Source: Acinetobacter piscicola (lineage in GTDB: Bacteria; Pseudomonadota; Gammaproteobacteria; Pseudomonadales; Moraxellaceae). Taken from it: a stretch of 64,000 nucleotides of DNA. Below are positions 18,470-26,834 of the stretch, piece after piece (position 1 is the first letter of the stretch; every line of letters starts with the position of its first letter). The DNA is taken from positions 1 to 64,000 of the forward strand of contig NZ_KZ268705.1 in NCBI RefSeq assembly GCF_002233755.1, in the 5' to 3' direction. The position numbers and the translations under genes are program-made. The notes under the pieces are model-generated. The model had not been told where the DNA came from. It saw only the letters and a program-made list of their open reading frames with translations, and made no database searches.

Positions 18470-18530
18470 TCTTCATTCCTCGCTGTCGTTTTTATTTCAA
18501 AAGTCGATATTAAAAACTCATTTCCTATTT

Positions 18531-18818
18531 AACCTGAGTTCGGGATAAGATATGTTCCCAACTATATGATACGCGGAAACGTCAGTCGCATTGTTTGAGG
18601 CAGGGCTGCACCTGTAATATACTGTTTTTGCAATATATTTGGTACTTGATAGTATCTGTCGAGTTGGCGACTGACAAATGGTTTTGCCTACTTTTCCCGA
18701 AAGAAAAGTAGGTCGAACCGAAGGTTAATCCTTACATTTGACTTTAAACGATAAGACTCCGCTGTGTATGATCTATCTTTTCAATAACTTACATCAAAGT
18801 TTATCCCGAACTGACGTT
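18531..18818. repeat. 288-nt structured intergenic repeat, copy A
   Basis: The 288 bases match copy B (23475-23762) without any gap; I count about 20 differences by eye. The ends are imperfect inverted repeats sharing AGTTCGGGATAA / TTATCCCGAACT. Inside are a 10-bp hairpin CCTACTTTTC/GAAAAGTAGG, a long-range pair GTCAGTCGC/GCGACTGAC and a CAGG/CCTG stem. No ORF is present. It lies between the DUF2157 gene and the ribB riboswitch promoter. It could be a MITE-like element or a structured RNA gene. Confidence 0.85.
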
Positions 18819-18981
18819 ATTTATATTTGATACAGCAAACATTAATTTTTACACATGAATTCTATTCTAAGTCAAATACACACAAGAGATTGTTTCTGTT
18901 TGGCAAAGCTTTAGCAAAAATTGTTCTATACATAAAACTGATCATTCTATAAAACGCTCTACTTTTCTGATTATTTAGGAC

Positions 18982-18987
18982 TATAAT
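18982..18987 (+). promoter_or_regulatory. -10 box of the ribB riboswitch transcript
   Basis: A consensus TATAAT lies 13 bases before the FMN aptamer. The -35 region (CTACTT at 17-base spacing) is weak. Confidence 0.55.
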
Positions 18988-18999
18988 CATATGACATCG

Positions 19000-19160
19000 C
19001 TTCAGGGCGGGGCGTAATTCCCCACCGGTGGTAAATTGGTCTGATTTATAATTCCTTAAATCATGCGCCAACAGCCCACGAGCGGATCACTAGAAACAGT
19101 GATTCGCAGATTTGGTGAAATGCCAAAGCCGACGGTATAGTCCGGATGAAAGAAGACGAC
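19000..19160 (+). promoter_or_regulatory. FMN riboswitch (RFN element)
   Basis: The conserved aptamer blocks appear in order: TTCAGGGCGGGGCG, AATTCCCCACCGGTGGTAAA, AGCCCACGAGCG, GGTGAAATGCCAAAGCCGACGGTATAGTC and GGATGAAAGAAGACG. It lies about 110 bases upstream of ribB, so FMN binding should repress riboflavin synthesis. A perfect palindrome at 19175 follows as the likely expression platform. Confidence 0.97.
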
Positions 19161-19174
19161 GTCACAGCTAAAGA

Positions 19175-19198
19175 TTTCCAAAATGATCATTTTGGAAA
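19175..19198 (+). promoter_or_regulatory. Perfect 24-nt palindrome in the riboswitch expression platform
   Basis: TTTCCAAAATGA is followed directly by its reverse complement, then TGGTTTTG. The weak T-stretch means a terminator is possible but not certain; it may instead be one arm of a switching structure. Confidence 0.6.
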
Positions 19199-19270
19199 TG
19201 GTTTTGTAACGCCACTATTTCTCATGTCCTGAAATGTTCAACCGTATAATTTTTTTACGAGAGCGTTTCA

Positions 19271-19930
19271 ATGTCTAGTTTAATTCAACCCGAAATTTTC
19301 TTTTCTACCCTTTCCCCTGCGGATCAACGCATCGAACAAGCTTTAGAAGATATGCGCCAAGGCAAACCTGTTTTGGTCATGGACGATTTTGATCGTGAAA
19401 ATGAAGCAGATTTGATTGTTGCAGCAGAAACTTTAAATGTCGAAACGATGGCACGAATGATTCGTGATGGTTCAGGTATTGTTTGTTTAACCCTCAGCGC
19501 TGAACTTGCAGATCATTTAGAATTACCGCCTATGGTGAATGACAACTCCAGCCAATTTAAAACTGCATTTACCGTGACTATCGAGGCTGCGGAAGGTGTA
19601 ACCACAGGTGTATCTGCAAAAGATCGCACCACAACCATTCACACAGCAATTAAAGATGGTGCTGTAGCGAGCGACCTCAATCGCCCAGGTCATGTCTTTC
19701 CACTCCGTGGGCGAGATGGTGGTGTACTCACTCGCCGAGGTCATACCGAAGGTTCTATAGATTTGGCACGTATGGCAGGTTTAAAACCCGCTGGTGTTTT
19801 ATGTGAAGTCACAAATCCAGATGGAACAATGGCTTCGGGCATACAAGTTTTAGCTTATGCCCAAACCCATCATTTAACCTTAATCACCATTGAAGAAATT
19901 GTGCAATATCGTATAAAACACAATATCTAA
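19271..19930 (+). CDS. ribB: 3,4-dihydroxy-2-butanone-4-phosphate synthase
   Basis: Converts ribulose-5-phosphate to the four-carbon precursor of riboflavin. The 219-residue, single-domain protein has the acidic metal loop [13 protein letters not shown] and [17 protein letters not shown]. There is no fused GTP cyclohydrolase II domain. Expression is probably controlled by the FMN riboswitch upstream, and a strong terminator follows. Confidence 0.97.
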   Translation: MSSLIQPEIFFSTLSPADQRIEQALEDMRQGKPVLVMDDFDRENEADLIVAAETLNVETMARMIRDGSGIVCLTLSAELADHLELPPMVNDNSSQFKTAFTVTIEAAEGVTTGVSAKDRTTTIHTAIKDGAVASDLNRPGHVFPLRGRDGGVLTRRGHTEGSIDLARMAGLKPAGVLCEVTNPDGTMASGIQVLAYAQTHHLTLITIEEIVQYRIKHNI

Positions 19931-19956
19931 TTCATTTTATTTAAAAAATTGTTTAG

Positions 19957-19988
19957 CTCCAGTTCAGACCACTGAACTGGAGTTTTTT
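19957..19988 (+). terminator. Terminator after ribB
   Basis: An 11-bp perfect stem CTCCAGTTCAG/CTGAACTGGAG with loop ACCA is followed by six T residues. Confidence 0.9.
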
Positions 19989-20517
19989 AATTTTTACTGC
20001 GCCACAACGCCAAACCGTAATTGGGCCATTTTTGAGAAGCCTTCACATTATTCACCCAATACGCCACAATCACTAAAGCAATTGATCCTGTGAGCACAGG
20101 AAATAGTAAAAATATCCAATCATAATGAATTGTATTTGCCGTCAATAAAATCACTAAAGGATTCGCACCTGCTGGCGGATGTACACAACGGAAATACATC
20201 ATCAAAGCAATGGCTAAACCCACTGAAACTGCGACACTCAGAATATGGCTGCCAAACCATTTTAAAACACATATTCCGACCAAAGCCGAAATAAAGTGTC
20301 CTAAAATTACATTTCTAGGCTGTGCCAACGGAGATTGTGAAACTGCATAAAGAAGCACACAACTTGCGCCAAATGGCGCCATAATAAATGGATTATGCGA
20401 AAATTTACTTAATATCAATAAAATAAGAATACTAAGCGTACCTCCAATAAAACTTCTCATGATGTCTTGATTTCTCGCTCTCGGTGCGAGTTTTTCTTTT
20501 CCATTAAATAATGACAT
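19987..20517 (-). CDS. HPP-family integral membrane protein
   Basis: A 176-residue protein with about five membrane helices and the family's HPPAGANPL motif near residue 120. Related plant and cyanobacterial HPP proteins are linked to nitrite transport; here the substrate is unknown. I start at the ATG at 20517, with GAGGG upstream. The longer frame would run through the divergent tetR gene. The two genes share an intergenic region with two perfect palindromes, suggesting TetR control. Confidence 0.88.
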   Translation of the reverse strand: MSLFNGKEKLAPRARNQDIMRSFIGGTLSILILLILSKFSHNPFIMAPFGASCVLLYAVSQSPLAQPRNVILGHFISALVGICVLKWFGSHILSVAVSVGLAIALMMYFRCVHPPAGANPLVILLTANTIHYDWIFLLFPVLTGSIALVIVAYWVNNVKASQKWPNYGLALWRSKN

Positions 20518-20545
20518 GGAATACCCTCTTGATTGATTTTTTATG

Positions 20546-20559
20546 TTTAGCGCGCTAAA
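20546..20559. promoter_or_regulatory. Perfect 14-nt palindrome, HPP-tetR intergenic
   Basis: TTTAGCG is followed by CGCTAAA. It lies 30 bases upstream of the HPP start and may be a second operator or part of a promoter. Confidence 0.45.
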
Positions 20560-20562
20560 ATT

Positions 20563-20588
20563 AAAATAGTACAGATCTGTACTATTTT
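20563..20588. promoter_or_regulatory. Perfect 26-nt palindrome, likely TetR operator
   Basis: AAAATAGTACAGA is followed directly by its reverse complement. It lies 27 bases upstream of the tetR start in the divergent promoter region. Length and symmetry fit a TetR-family operator. Confidence 0.7.
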
Positions 20589-20614
20589 CAATCACCAATT
20601 TTGAGAATAATATA

Positions 20615-21187
20615 ATGTCTAAATCAGCAATAAAAATTTTGACTACTGCGGAAGAACTTTTTAATAAAAATAGTTTTACCAGTGTCGGTGTAGATTTAAT
20701 CCGTGATGAATCAGGTTGCTCTAAAACAACCATGTATACTTATTTCAAGAATAAACAACAGCTTGTTGCAGAAGTTCTCAAACAACGTGATTTACGATTT
20801 AGACAAAGCCTGATGGAATTTGTTGCAGATTCTGAAGGACTTGATGCACTCGAAAAAATTTATGACTGGCATATGCTTTGGTTTCAGCAAGATCATTTTA
20901 AAGGTTGTTTATTCGTCCGAGCTGTTGCTGAATCTTCTGTTCAAGATACTGAAATTAAAGAAATTTCAATTGCACATAAAACTTGGTTACGACAATTGAT
21001 TCATCATTACTCACTACAAGTGAACCCAGATCAATTCATTGCTGATATTTTTTACAACCTGATTGAAGGCTTAATTAGCAGATTTCTCGTTGAAGGGTTT
21101 CATTCAGAAATTGCTCAACAGCAAAGAGCAATGATCTTTCAATTAATCGAAAGCTATGCTGGATTACATGTATCTTCCCATAAATGA
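20615..21187 (+). CDS. TetR/AcrR-family transcriptional regulator
   Basis: A 190-residue one-component repressor. The N-terminal helix-turn-helix spans about residues 8-50 (ILTTAEELFNKNSFTSVGVD then GCSKTTMYTYFKNKQQLVAE). The C-terminal helical ligand domain has no clear subfamily marker. It is divergent from the HPP gene across a region with two perfect palindromes, so it probably represses itself and that gene. The ligand is unknown. Confidence 0.93.
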   Translation: MSKSAIKILTTAEELFNKNSFTSVGVDLIRDESGCSKTTMYTYFKNKQQLVAEVLKQRDLRFRQSLMEFVADSEGLDALEKIYDWHMLWFQQDHFKGCLFVRAVAESSVQDTEIKEISIAHKTWLRQLIHHYSLQVNPDQFIADIFYNLIEGLISRFLVEGFHSEIAQQQRAMIFQLIESYAGLHVSSHK

Positions 21188-21189
21188 AT

Positions 21190-21222
21190 ACATCTTAAGA
21201 AAAAAGGCTTTTCTTAAGATGT
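21190..21222. terminator. Long hairpin between convergent tetR and the DUF2750 gene
   Basis: A 14-bp perfect stem, ACATCTTAAGAAAA with its complement, loop of five. No strong T-run follows on either side, so termination is inferred from stem stability and position. Confidence 0.6.
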
Positions 21223-21228
21223 TAAAAA

Positions 21229-21609
21229 TCAAGAGGCTAATTTATTTTGTAATGTATTTGAAACCAATTCTGCTGCAATTAAATGCCCCGAATCTTGCGG
21301 AAATTTGAATACCGAAAGCTGAATATTTGCCTGAGATAATTCAGGTGCAAGTTCACTGATAAGCTGTTGAATCGTAAAGGGAGTTGCTTTGAAATTTTCC
21401 CAATCCCCAACAGCATTGAACTCTGCAAAAGATTTATCCGACCAAACTGGAAACGCTTGAATACCTTGTGCATCATCTAAAAATGAAGCCCATCCTTCAC
21501 CACATAATCCCCAAATCTCACCATTCTCAAGCACTTGTTCAATAAAAGATGCATATTTCTGTTCAGGTGTTAATTGTTTGCTTGCTTCTAATTGTTCCGG
21601 ATCAATCAT
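21229..21609 (-). CDS. DUF2750-domain protein
   Basis: A soluble protein of 126 residues. The pattern EQKYASFIEQVLENGEIWGL, then GWASF and FPVWSDKSFAEF, matches the DUF2750 family, whose function is unknown. Three starts are possible in frame (GTG 21627, ATG 21615, ATG 21609). I choose the last, where AAAGAGA lies at good spacing. It is a single gene in a group of small accessory-type genes. Confidence 0.75.
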   Translation of the reverse strand: MIDPEQLEASKQLTPEQKYASFIEQVLENGEIWGLCGEGWASFLDDAQGIQAFPVWSDKSFAEFNAVGDWENFKATPFTIQQLISELAPELSQANIQLSVFKFPQDSGHLIAAELVSNTLQNKLAS

Positions 21610-21815
21610 TTTCATTCTCTTTGACACATATTTATTTTGATATAGTTCACATTATATGTAGATTTAAACAACCATTTCAAATGAATTTTTAAATTTTAAT
21701 ATTGAATTGATATTTTCTTATCAACGTTTGTTGGCTTAAATCATGCCATTGTTGCTCAATGAAAGTATTTTCGTAGTCCTTAAAAACACTTTTACAGCAC
21801 TTATTTTCAATAAAA

Positions 21816-22298
21816 TTAAAGCGCTTCTAAATGTAAAATACTTTGTCGAATTCCGTCTGCTCTTAACCATGCAAAATCATAGCTTGCATTTGCCAATGCC
21901 AATACTCTGCGTTCAAATTCATCCCATAAAGGTTTAACTTGCTTAGATTCTATTCCGAGTCCGCTATCATGGGCCAAATTTCGATTTTTTTCACAGATTT
22001 TAAGGGCATGATAATACTTTCTACCTTTTGAAGCGGAGTCCAAAACACGTACTCGTTTACTATGAATAAACCCTTCTACGTGCTGTAAATCAGCTAAAGG
22101 CAATAAAGGCACAAGGATTTGATCAAGTTGTGCATCTAAACGCTTCCACACAGCCAGCCGCTGTTCAGATGAGTATGTATTCCACTGAATCACTTCATGA
22201 TTAAAACGACGACAACCTCGACAAACTGAATCACCAAATACCGTTGAACAACGGCCTGCACAAGGCGTTAATGAAGGTATACGACGTTGGCTATTCAA
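21816..22298 (-). CDS. DUF1289-domain protein
   Basis: A protein of about 160 residues with a four-Cys N-terminal cluster, TPCAGRCSTVFGDSVCRGCRR, and then the EVIQWNTYSSEQRLAVWKRL helix typical of DUF1289. The C-terminal half is not recognised. The longest frame starts at GTG 22328. A TTG at 22298 has GAGGAT about 7 bases upstream and is preferred. A metal-binding role is inferred from the cysteines only. Confidence 0.8.
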   Translation of the reverse strand: MNSQRRIPSLTPCAGRCSTVFGDSVCRGCRRFNHEVIQWNTYSSEQRLAVWKRLDAQLDQILVPLLPLADLQHVEGFIHSKRVRVLDSASKGRKYYHALKICEKNRNLAHDSGLGIESKQVKPLWDEFERRVLALANASYDFAWLRADGIRQSILHLEAL

Positions 22299-22534
22299 AA
22301 TAATATCCTCAAACAAACAATGTAGCACACATTTTCAATGCTGATTTTCAATTAAGCCATACTATATATGGTATATAAAAAATGTTAAAGCACTAGATTT
22401 AGTATTTAAACCCATAAAAATTGTCTGCCTTAAAAATTCACTACAATGTGTATGGATTTCTCGCATATTCCAATAAATCGCGCTAAAATATGCGCCTTAA
22501 ATTTTATCCTATTATTATACATTTGGAGTTTTCC

Positions 22535-23467
22535 ATGAACGCTACTGTAGAACAGCTTGCACCTGTAGAACAGCAAGCGACCTCTGGTTGGGTTGTTGCA
22601 GCGCTTTATCAATTCAAAGAAGTTCAAGATCCTAGCGATCTTCAACAACGTCTTTTAGACTTGGTAAAAACGATCAACCTTTGTGGGACTCTAATTGTTG
22701 CAGGTGAAGGAATTAACGGTACAGTTGCAGGTGATCGACAAGCAATTGACAGCATGAATCAATTCCTTTTAGGTGAAGGTTTCAATGCGATGGAATATAA
22801 AGAATCGCATAGTGATGAAAAACCTTTCCGTAAAATGAAAATTAAGCTTAAAACTGAAATTGTAACGCTCGGTGTTGAAGTAAAACCGCGCGATCTTGTG
22901 GGGCATTATCTTGACCCTAAAGAGTGGAACGAACTGATTGCACGTGATGACGTGATTTTGATTGATACACGTAATGACTACGAATACAAAGCAGGTACGT
23001 TTAAAGGGGCAATTGATCCTAAGACAGAAACGTTCCGTGAGTTTCCAGAATATGTAAAACAAAACCTAGAACAGCACAAAGACAAAAAAATTGCGATGTT
23101 CTGTACAGGTGGTATTCGTTGTGAAAAATCAACATCATTATTGCTTCAAGAAGGCTTCAACGAGGTTTATCACTTGAAAGGCGGTATTTTAAAATACCTA
23201 GAAGAAACCCCTGCTGAAGAAAGCATGTGGGAAGGCGAATGTTTTGTTTTTGATGGTCGTACAGCCGTTACACATGGCGTAGAAGAAGGTCTAAATACCA
23301 AATGCCACGCTTGCGGATGGCCTTTGCTTCCAGAAGAAGTTGAATTAACCAGTTATGAGCATGGCGTTTCATGTAAATACTGTATCGATAAGACTTCAGA
23401 AAAACAAAAAGCTGGCTTCCGTATGCGTCAATCTCAAATTGTCGCGGCAAAACGTAAACGTCTTTAA
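22535..23467 (+). CDS. trhO: tRNA uridine(34) hydroxylase TrhO (YceA), rhodanese family
   Basis: Forms 5-hydroxyuridine at tRNA position 34 using O2. The 310-residue protein has an N-terminal YceA-type domain (LIVAGEGINGTVAGDRQAID) and a rhodanese domain with active-site loop MFCTGGIRCEKST. A C-terminal Cys cluster (CHACGWPL, CKYCID) completes it. The ATG at 22535 has TGGAG upstream and replaces a longer frame. The repeat copy B starts 7 bases after the stop and separates the gene from a terminator at 23812. Confidence 0.93.
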   Translation: MNATVEQLAPVEQQATSGWVVAALYQFKEVQDPSDLQQRLLDLVKTINLCGTLIVAGEGINGTVAGDRQAIDSMNQFLLGEGFNAMEYKESHSDEKPFRKMKIKLKTEIVTLGVEVKPRDLVGHYLDPKEWNELIARDDVILIDTRNDYEYKAGTFKGAIDPKTETFREFPEYVKQNLEQHKDKKIAMFCTGGIRCEKSTSLLLQEGFNEVYHLKGGILKYLEETPAEESMWEGECFVFDGRTAVTHGVEEGLNTKCHACGWPLLPEEVELTSYEHGVSCKYCIDKTSEKQKAGFRMRQSQIVAAKRKRL

Positions 23468-23474
23468 TTTAAAA

Positions 23475-23762
23475 AACCTGAGTTCGGAATAAGATATGTT
23501 CCCAACTATATGATACGCGGAAACGTCAGTCGCATTGTTCGAGGCAGGACTACATCTGCAATATACTGTTTTTGCAATATATTTGGTACATGATAGTATC
23601 TGTCGAGTTGGCGACTGACAAATGGTTTTGCCTACTTTTCCCGAAAGAAAAGTAGGTCGAACCGAAGGTTAATCCATTCATCTGACTTTAAATGATAAGA
23701 CTCCGTTGTGCCTGATCTATCTTTTCAACAATTTAAATCAGCGTTTATCCCGAACTGATGTT
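23475..23762. repeat. 288-nt structured intergenic repeat, copy B
   Basis: Gap-free match to copy A (18531-18818) in the same orientation. Terminal inverted repeats, the CCTACTTTTC hairpin and the GTCAGTCGC/GCGACTGAC pair are all retained. The block from about 23592 to 23680 is unchanged between copies. It sits between trhO and its likely terminator. Confidence 0.85.
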
Positions 23763-23811
23763 AAATATCTAATCAATAAAAATCTTTTCGTTGTTGATAC
23801 TGCAATATTTC

Positions 23812-23840
23812 AAACCGTAGCCTTAAAACTACGGTTTTTT
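23812..23840 (+). terminator. Terminator downstream of trhO and repeat copy B
   Basis: A 9-bp stem AAACCGTAG/CTACGGTTT with an eight-base loop and T-run. It would end trhO transcripts that read through the repeat, or a transcript of the repeat itself. Confidence 0.8.
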
Positions 23841-24009
23841 ATTGCCAAATTTAAATCACAAAAAATAAACAAAGTTCACCAATCTTAGTGATTGCTTTTC
23901 ACCACAACATTGCTAACTTACTTGTATAAACTTAAATAAAATCAGCTTTTTAACGCACCAAAAAAACCGTGACTCACCTATCAGTTGTAATAATTTTAGG
24001 AGTACCGCT

Positions 24010-24315
24010 ATGCAAAAAGTGACTTCAAAATATTCACCTCATTTGACTATGACACCTCATCACGCTGTACTGCATAATTTGAATATGTTGCGCAAACGCG
24101 TTGATCCATTAAAACTTGAAAAAAGCTTAAATCAACAGCCGCATTTTTTAATCCTGATTTTAGGTTTAGTCACAGGTTCTACCATCGCTATGGCAATCGG
24201 ATTCGGCCTCAAAGCCAATTTTGCCCTGTCGTTATTACTCATTCTTATTCCCATCGCTTTATGTTATCTACTACGTAAAGTGTATATTTATACCCTGTTG
24301 CATTATCAAGATTGA
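24010..24315 (+). CDS. Small two-helix membrane protein, unknown
   Basis: A 101-residue protein preceded by TAGGAGTACCGCT, a good ribosome-binding site. Residues 1-45 are polar and basic. Two hydrophobic helices follow (HFLILILGLVTGSTIAMAIG and NFALSLLLILIPIALCYLL). No family is recognised. It has its own terminator at 24365. Confidence 0.75.
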   Translation: MQKVTSKYSPHLTMTPHHAVLHNLNMLRKRVDPLKLEKSLNQQPHFLILILGLVTGSTIAMAIGFGLKANFALSLLLILIPIALCYLLRKVYIYTLLHYQD

Positions 24316-24364
24316 TTTTCGCTATTTGCTACAATTTCATACTGTTCATTTATGAAATAAAATC

Positions 24365-24391
24365 ATAGGATGTTTCTAACATCCTATTTTT
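24365..24391 (+). terminator. Terminator after the small membrane protein
   Basis: A 10-bp perfect stem ATAGGATGTT/AACATCCTAT with a three-base loop and T-run, 10 bases before the dedA start. Confidence 0.9.
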
Positions 24392-24400
24392 ATTTATAAA

Positions 24401-25003
24401 ATGACCGATTGGATTATTTCTATTATGGAGCAATTGGGGTACTTCGGTATTGCTCTACTCATGTTTTTGGACAATGTCTTCCCGCCCATTCCATCCGAAA
24501 TTATTATGCCTTCTGCGGGTTTTGCTGCATCACAGGGTCAATTAACCTTATTGGGCGTTATTGTTGCAGGAAGTATCGGTTCTTTAATTGCCGCTGCAGC
24601 GCTTTATTGGATTGGCCGTAAAATATCGCACGAAGCCCTTTTCAAATGGATTGATCGATATGGTAAATATCTTTTTATCAAATCTGATGATGTCAAAAAA
24701 GCGCTAGATTGGTTTGAGCATTATGGACATCGTGTGGTCTTCTTTGGGCGTATGGTTCCTGCTGTTCGTTCATTGATTAGTATTCCTGCGGGTATGAGTC
24801 GTATGCCTTTTTGGAAATTTATGACTTATAGCGCATTAGGAACGATTATTTGGACGACATTCTTGGCATACGTTGGTTTTTATTTTGGAAATAATACCGA
24901 ACTGATGCAGCAGATTTTCAGCCGTGTGGGTTATGTCATTATTGCAATATGCGTAATCGTTTGTAGTATTTGGCTGTATAAAAAACTTTATAAAACAAAA
25001 TAG
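24401..25003 (+). CDS. DedA-family membrane protein
   Basis: A 200-residue protein of the DedA/SNARE-associated family, members of which flip lipid carriers and support membrane homeostasis. Diagnostic segments are FPPIPSEIIMPSAGF near the N-terminus and FFGRMVPAVRSLISIPAGMSRM in the middle, the latter with the essential arginines. It has four to five membrane segments. tpm follows 67 bases downstream in the same direction. Confidence 0.93.
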   Translation: MTDWIISIMEQLGYFGIALLMFLDNVFPPIPSEIIMPSAGFAASQGQLTLLGVIVAGSIGSLIAAAALYWIGRKISHEALFKWIDRYGKYLFIKSDDVKKALDWFEHYGHRVVFFGRMVPAVRSLISIPAGMSRMPFWKFMTYSALGTIIWTTFLAYVGFYFGNNTELMQQIFSRVGYVIIAICVIVCSIWLYKKLYKTK

Positions 25004-25070
25004 TATATGAAAAAATATACTGTTGTCGCGACATATACCTACTGGATAATATATAAATTATAGGATTGAT

Positions 25071-25709
25071 ATGGATTACGAATTTTGGCATCAACGTTGG
25101 CAGGAAAATAGAATCGGTTTTCACCTACCTCAACCCAATCCATTATTAGTCAACAATTTGCAGTTCCTTGAGTTGGCGAAAGATGCGCGTATTTTTATTC
25201 CACTGAGTGGAAAGTCCTTAGACATTGGCTACTTACTTGTTCAAGGATTCCGTATCGTTGCAATTGAATTAAGTCAAAAAGCAGTCGATGCGCTCATTGA
25301 TGAATTGCAGCTTGAATTCACGCAGCATCAAGTTGGTGATTTGATTCATTATCAACATGAACGACTCGACTTATTTGTGGGTGATGTTTTTCATCTCAAC
25401 AAAAATCTACTGGGTCATATCGATGCAATCTATGATCGGGCAGCATTGGTTGCTTTGCCTGAAAAGACACGTATTCAATATGCAGCTCATCTGACTGAAT
25501 TGGCGCATGTTCCTCAGTTAATCATCAGCTATGAATATGATCAAAATAGTTATGAAGGCCCGCCTTTTTCCGTCACTGAAGCTGAAATTCGTCAACATTA
25601 TCAAAAGGCTTATCAGATTCTATTACTTGAACAAGTGGATTTATCGGACAGTTTCAAAGGGCAAAATGCGATGGAAAAAGCTTGGTGTTTAAAACCTAAA
25701 ATTGAGTAA
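25071..25709 (+). CDS. tpm: Thiopurine S-methyltransferase family protein
   Basis: SAM-dependent methyltransferase; bacterial members methylate thiopurines, selenite or tellurite. The 212-residue sequence has WHQRWQENRIGFHLPQPNPLL and the SAM loop IPLSGKSLDIGYL, where the usual PLCGKS carries Ser for Cys. IYDRAALVALPEKTR is the second signature. The start is ATG after TAGGATTGAT. Confidence 0.93.
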   Translation: MDYEFWHQRWQENRIGFHLPQPNPLLVNNLQFLELAKDARIFIPLSGKSLDIGYLLVQGFRIVAIELSQKAVDALIDELQLEFTQHQVGDLIHYQHERLDLFVGDVFHLNKNLLGHIDAIYDRAALVALPEKTRIQYAAHLTELAHVPQLIISYEYDQNSYEGPPFSVTEAEIRQHYQKAYQILLLEQVDLSDSFKGQNAMEKAWCLKPKIE

Positions 25710-25837
25710 TCAAAATACATATTAATCATACATAAAGTTCTTTTAACAAAAATATCATCAATCTACTCTCTAGGGCGGAGCACCGAGATAAACAGATCGA
25801 ATAAAACCTTATCTATTTGCTCTGAGGGCAGTTATTG

Positions 25838-26731
25838 TTAAATCTCTTGTTGATTAGAAAGTGCCATAAACTTGGACTGGCTCACTCTCATTTCTTCAAT
25901 TAACCAATTTTTAAAAAGCATTTTATCTACATCGTCTTCAAAAGGAGCGGTTGAAAGCAAATAGTAAGCAGAACCATCTGGGTCAATTGGTGTAAGCATT
26001 TCAAATAATTGAAAATCTAACTCTTTTTCAACCATATAGCCTGACACGACAGTTGCTCCTAAACCTGCTAAACAAGCCTCTATACATAAATAAAAATGCT
26101 CTAAAGTCAATTTTTGAAACCCTTTAAACTGACCTTTATATCGATCATTCAGTTGCGTCCATAATTTGGGTCGTGAGCTAGAAACAAAAAGCTGTTGGGT
26201 TAAATATGAATCATTTTTTCGTGCAATACAAAGCACATATTCGTCTGCTATTTTTTCACTATAAACAGCCTTCCCCCAATCAAAATCATTGCGTCTTAAA
26301 GCCAAATCAATCGCTTGGGTTTCAAAATCAACGTCACCACCATCGGTTAATAAACTGATCTCGATCTGTGGATGACGTTGCTTAAATTGAATTAATCGAG
26401 GAATAAGCCACTTCATCGCAATAGTTGGTTCACATGAAAGTGTCAGTGTTTTCTGAGACTGAGATTGTGCTTTTAACTGCGCCAAACACTGATCAATTTG
26501 TGGAAAGACCTGCTGACAACAGTCAAACAATACTTCACCATCACTCGTCAGTTGTAATTTCTTCCCCTCACGAATAAATAGTGTAAAACCAAGCACCTCT
26601 TCGAGGTTCTTTAATTGCTTACTAACTGCGCCCTGCGTCACAAACAGTTTTTTTGCAGCGATTGTTACGCTGCCATAACGTGCCACATAATAAAAAAACT
26701 TCAGGGAATTCAATGATAATCGCTCAATCAT
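25838..26731 (-). CDS. LysR-family transcriptional regulator
   Basis: A 297-residue regulator with a winged helix-turn-helix at residues 5-62 (LKFFYYVARYGSVTIAAKKL, then FVTQGAVSKQLKNLEEVLG). The substrate-binding domain resembles the GcvA group. It is divergent from a LysE-type exporter gene across 103 bases, the usual arrangement for a LysR regulator and its target. Confidence 0.93.
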   Translation of the reverse strand: MIERLSLNSLKFFYYVARYGSVTIAAKKLFVTQGAVSKQLKNLEEVLGFTLFIREGKKLQLTSDGEVLFDCCQQVFPQIDQCLAQLKAQSQSQKTLTLSCEPTIAMKWLIPRLIQFKQRHPQIEISLLTDGGDVDFETQAIDLALRRNDFDWGKAVYSEKIADEYVLCIARKNDSYLTQQLFVSSSRPKLWTQLNDRYKGQFKGFQKLTLEHFYLCIEACLAGLGATVVSGYMVEKELDFQLFEMLTPIDPDGSAYYLLSTAPFEDDVDKMLFKNWLIEEMRVSQSKFMALSNQQEI

Positions 26732-26834
26732 TCCAAAAACTCATCAATGAATAAGAATTAAATTCGATTTTAACTATAGCAAATATATGAAAAATATATA
26801 AATCCTTTAATTCAACCCAATCAAGGTAAAATGA

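Noticed and set aside
18282..18476. 64-codon ORF starting with ATG near the DUF2157 start
   Set aside because: It is out of frame with a strong family match that uses the nearby TTG; the shared GAGGA fits the TTG frame equally well.
20518..20733. N-terminal extension of the HPP protein
   Set aside because: It would overlap the divergent tetR gene by over 100 bases; the ATG at 20517 has GAGGG upstream.
21743..21937. 64-codon plus-strand ORF
   Set aside because: It overlaps the DUF1289 gene antisense and has no supporting motif.
23706..23888. 60-codon ORF across the end of repeat copy B
   Set aside because: It runs through the repeat end and the terminator hairpin, has no ribosome-binding site, and copy A has no equivalent frame.
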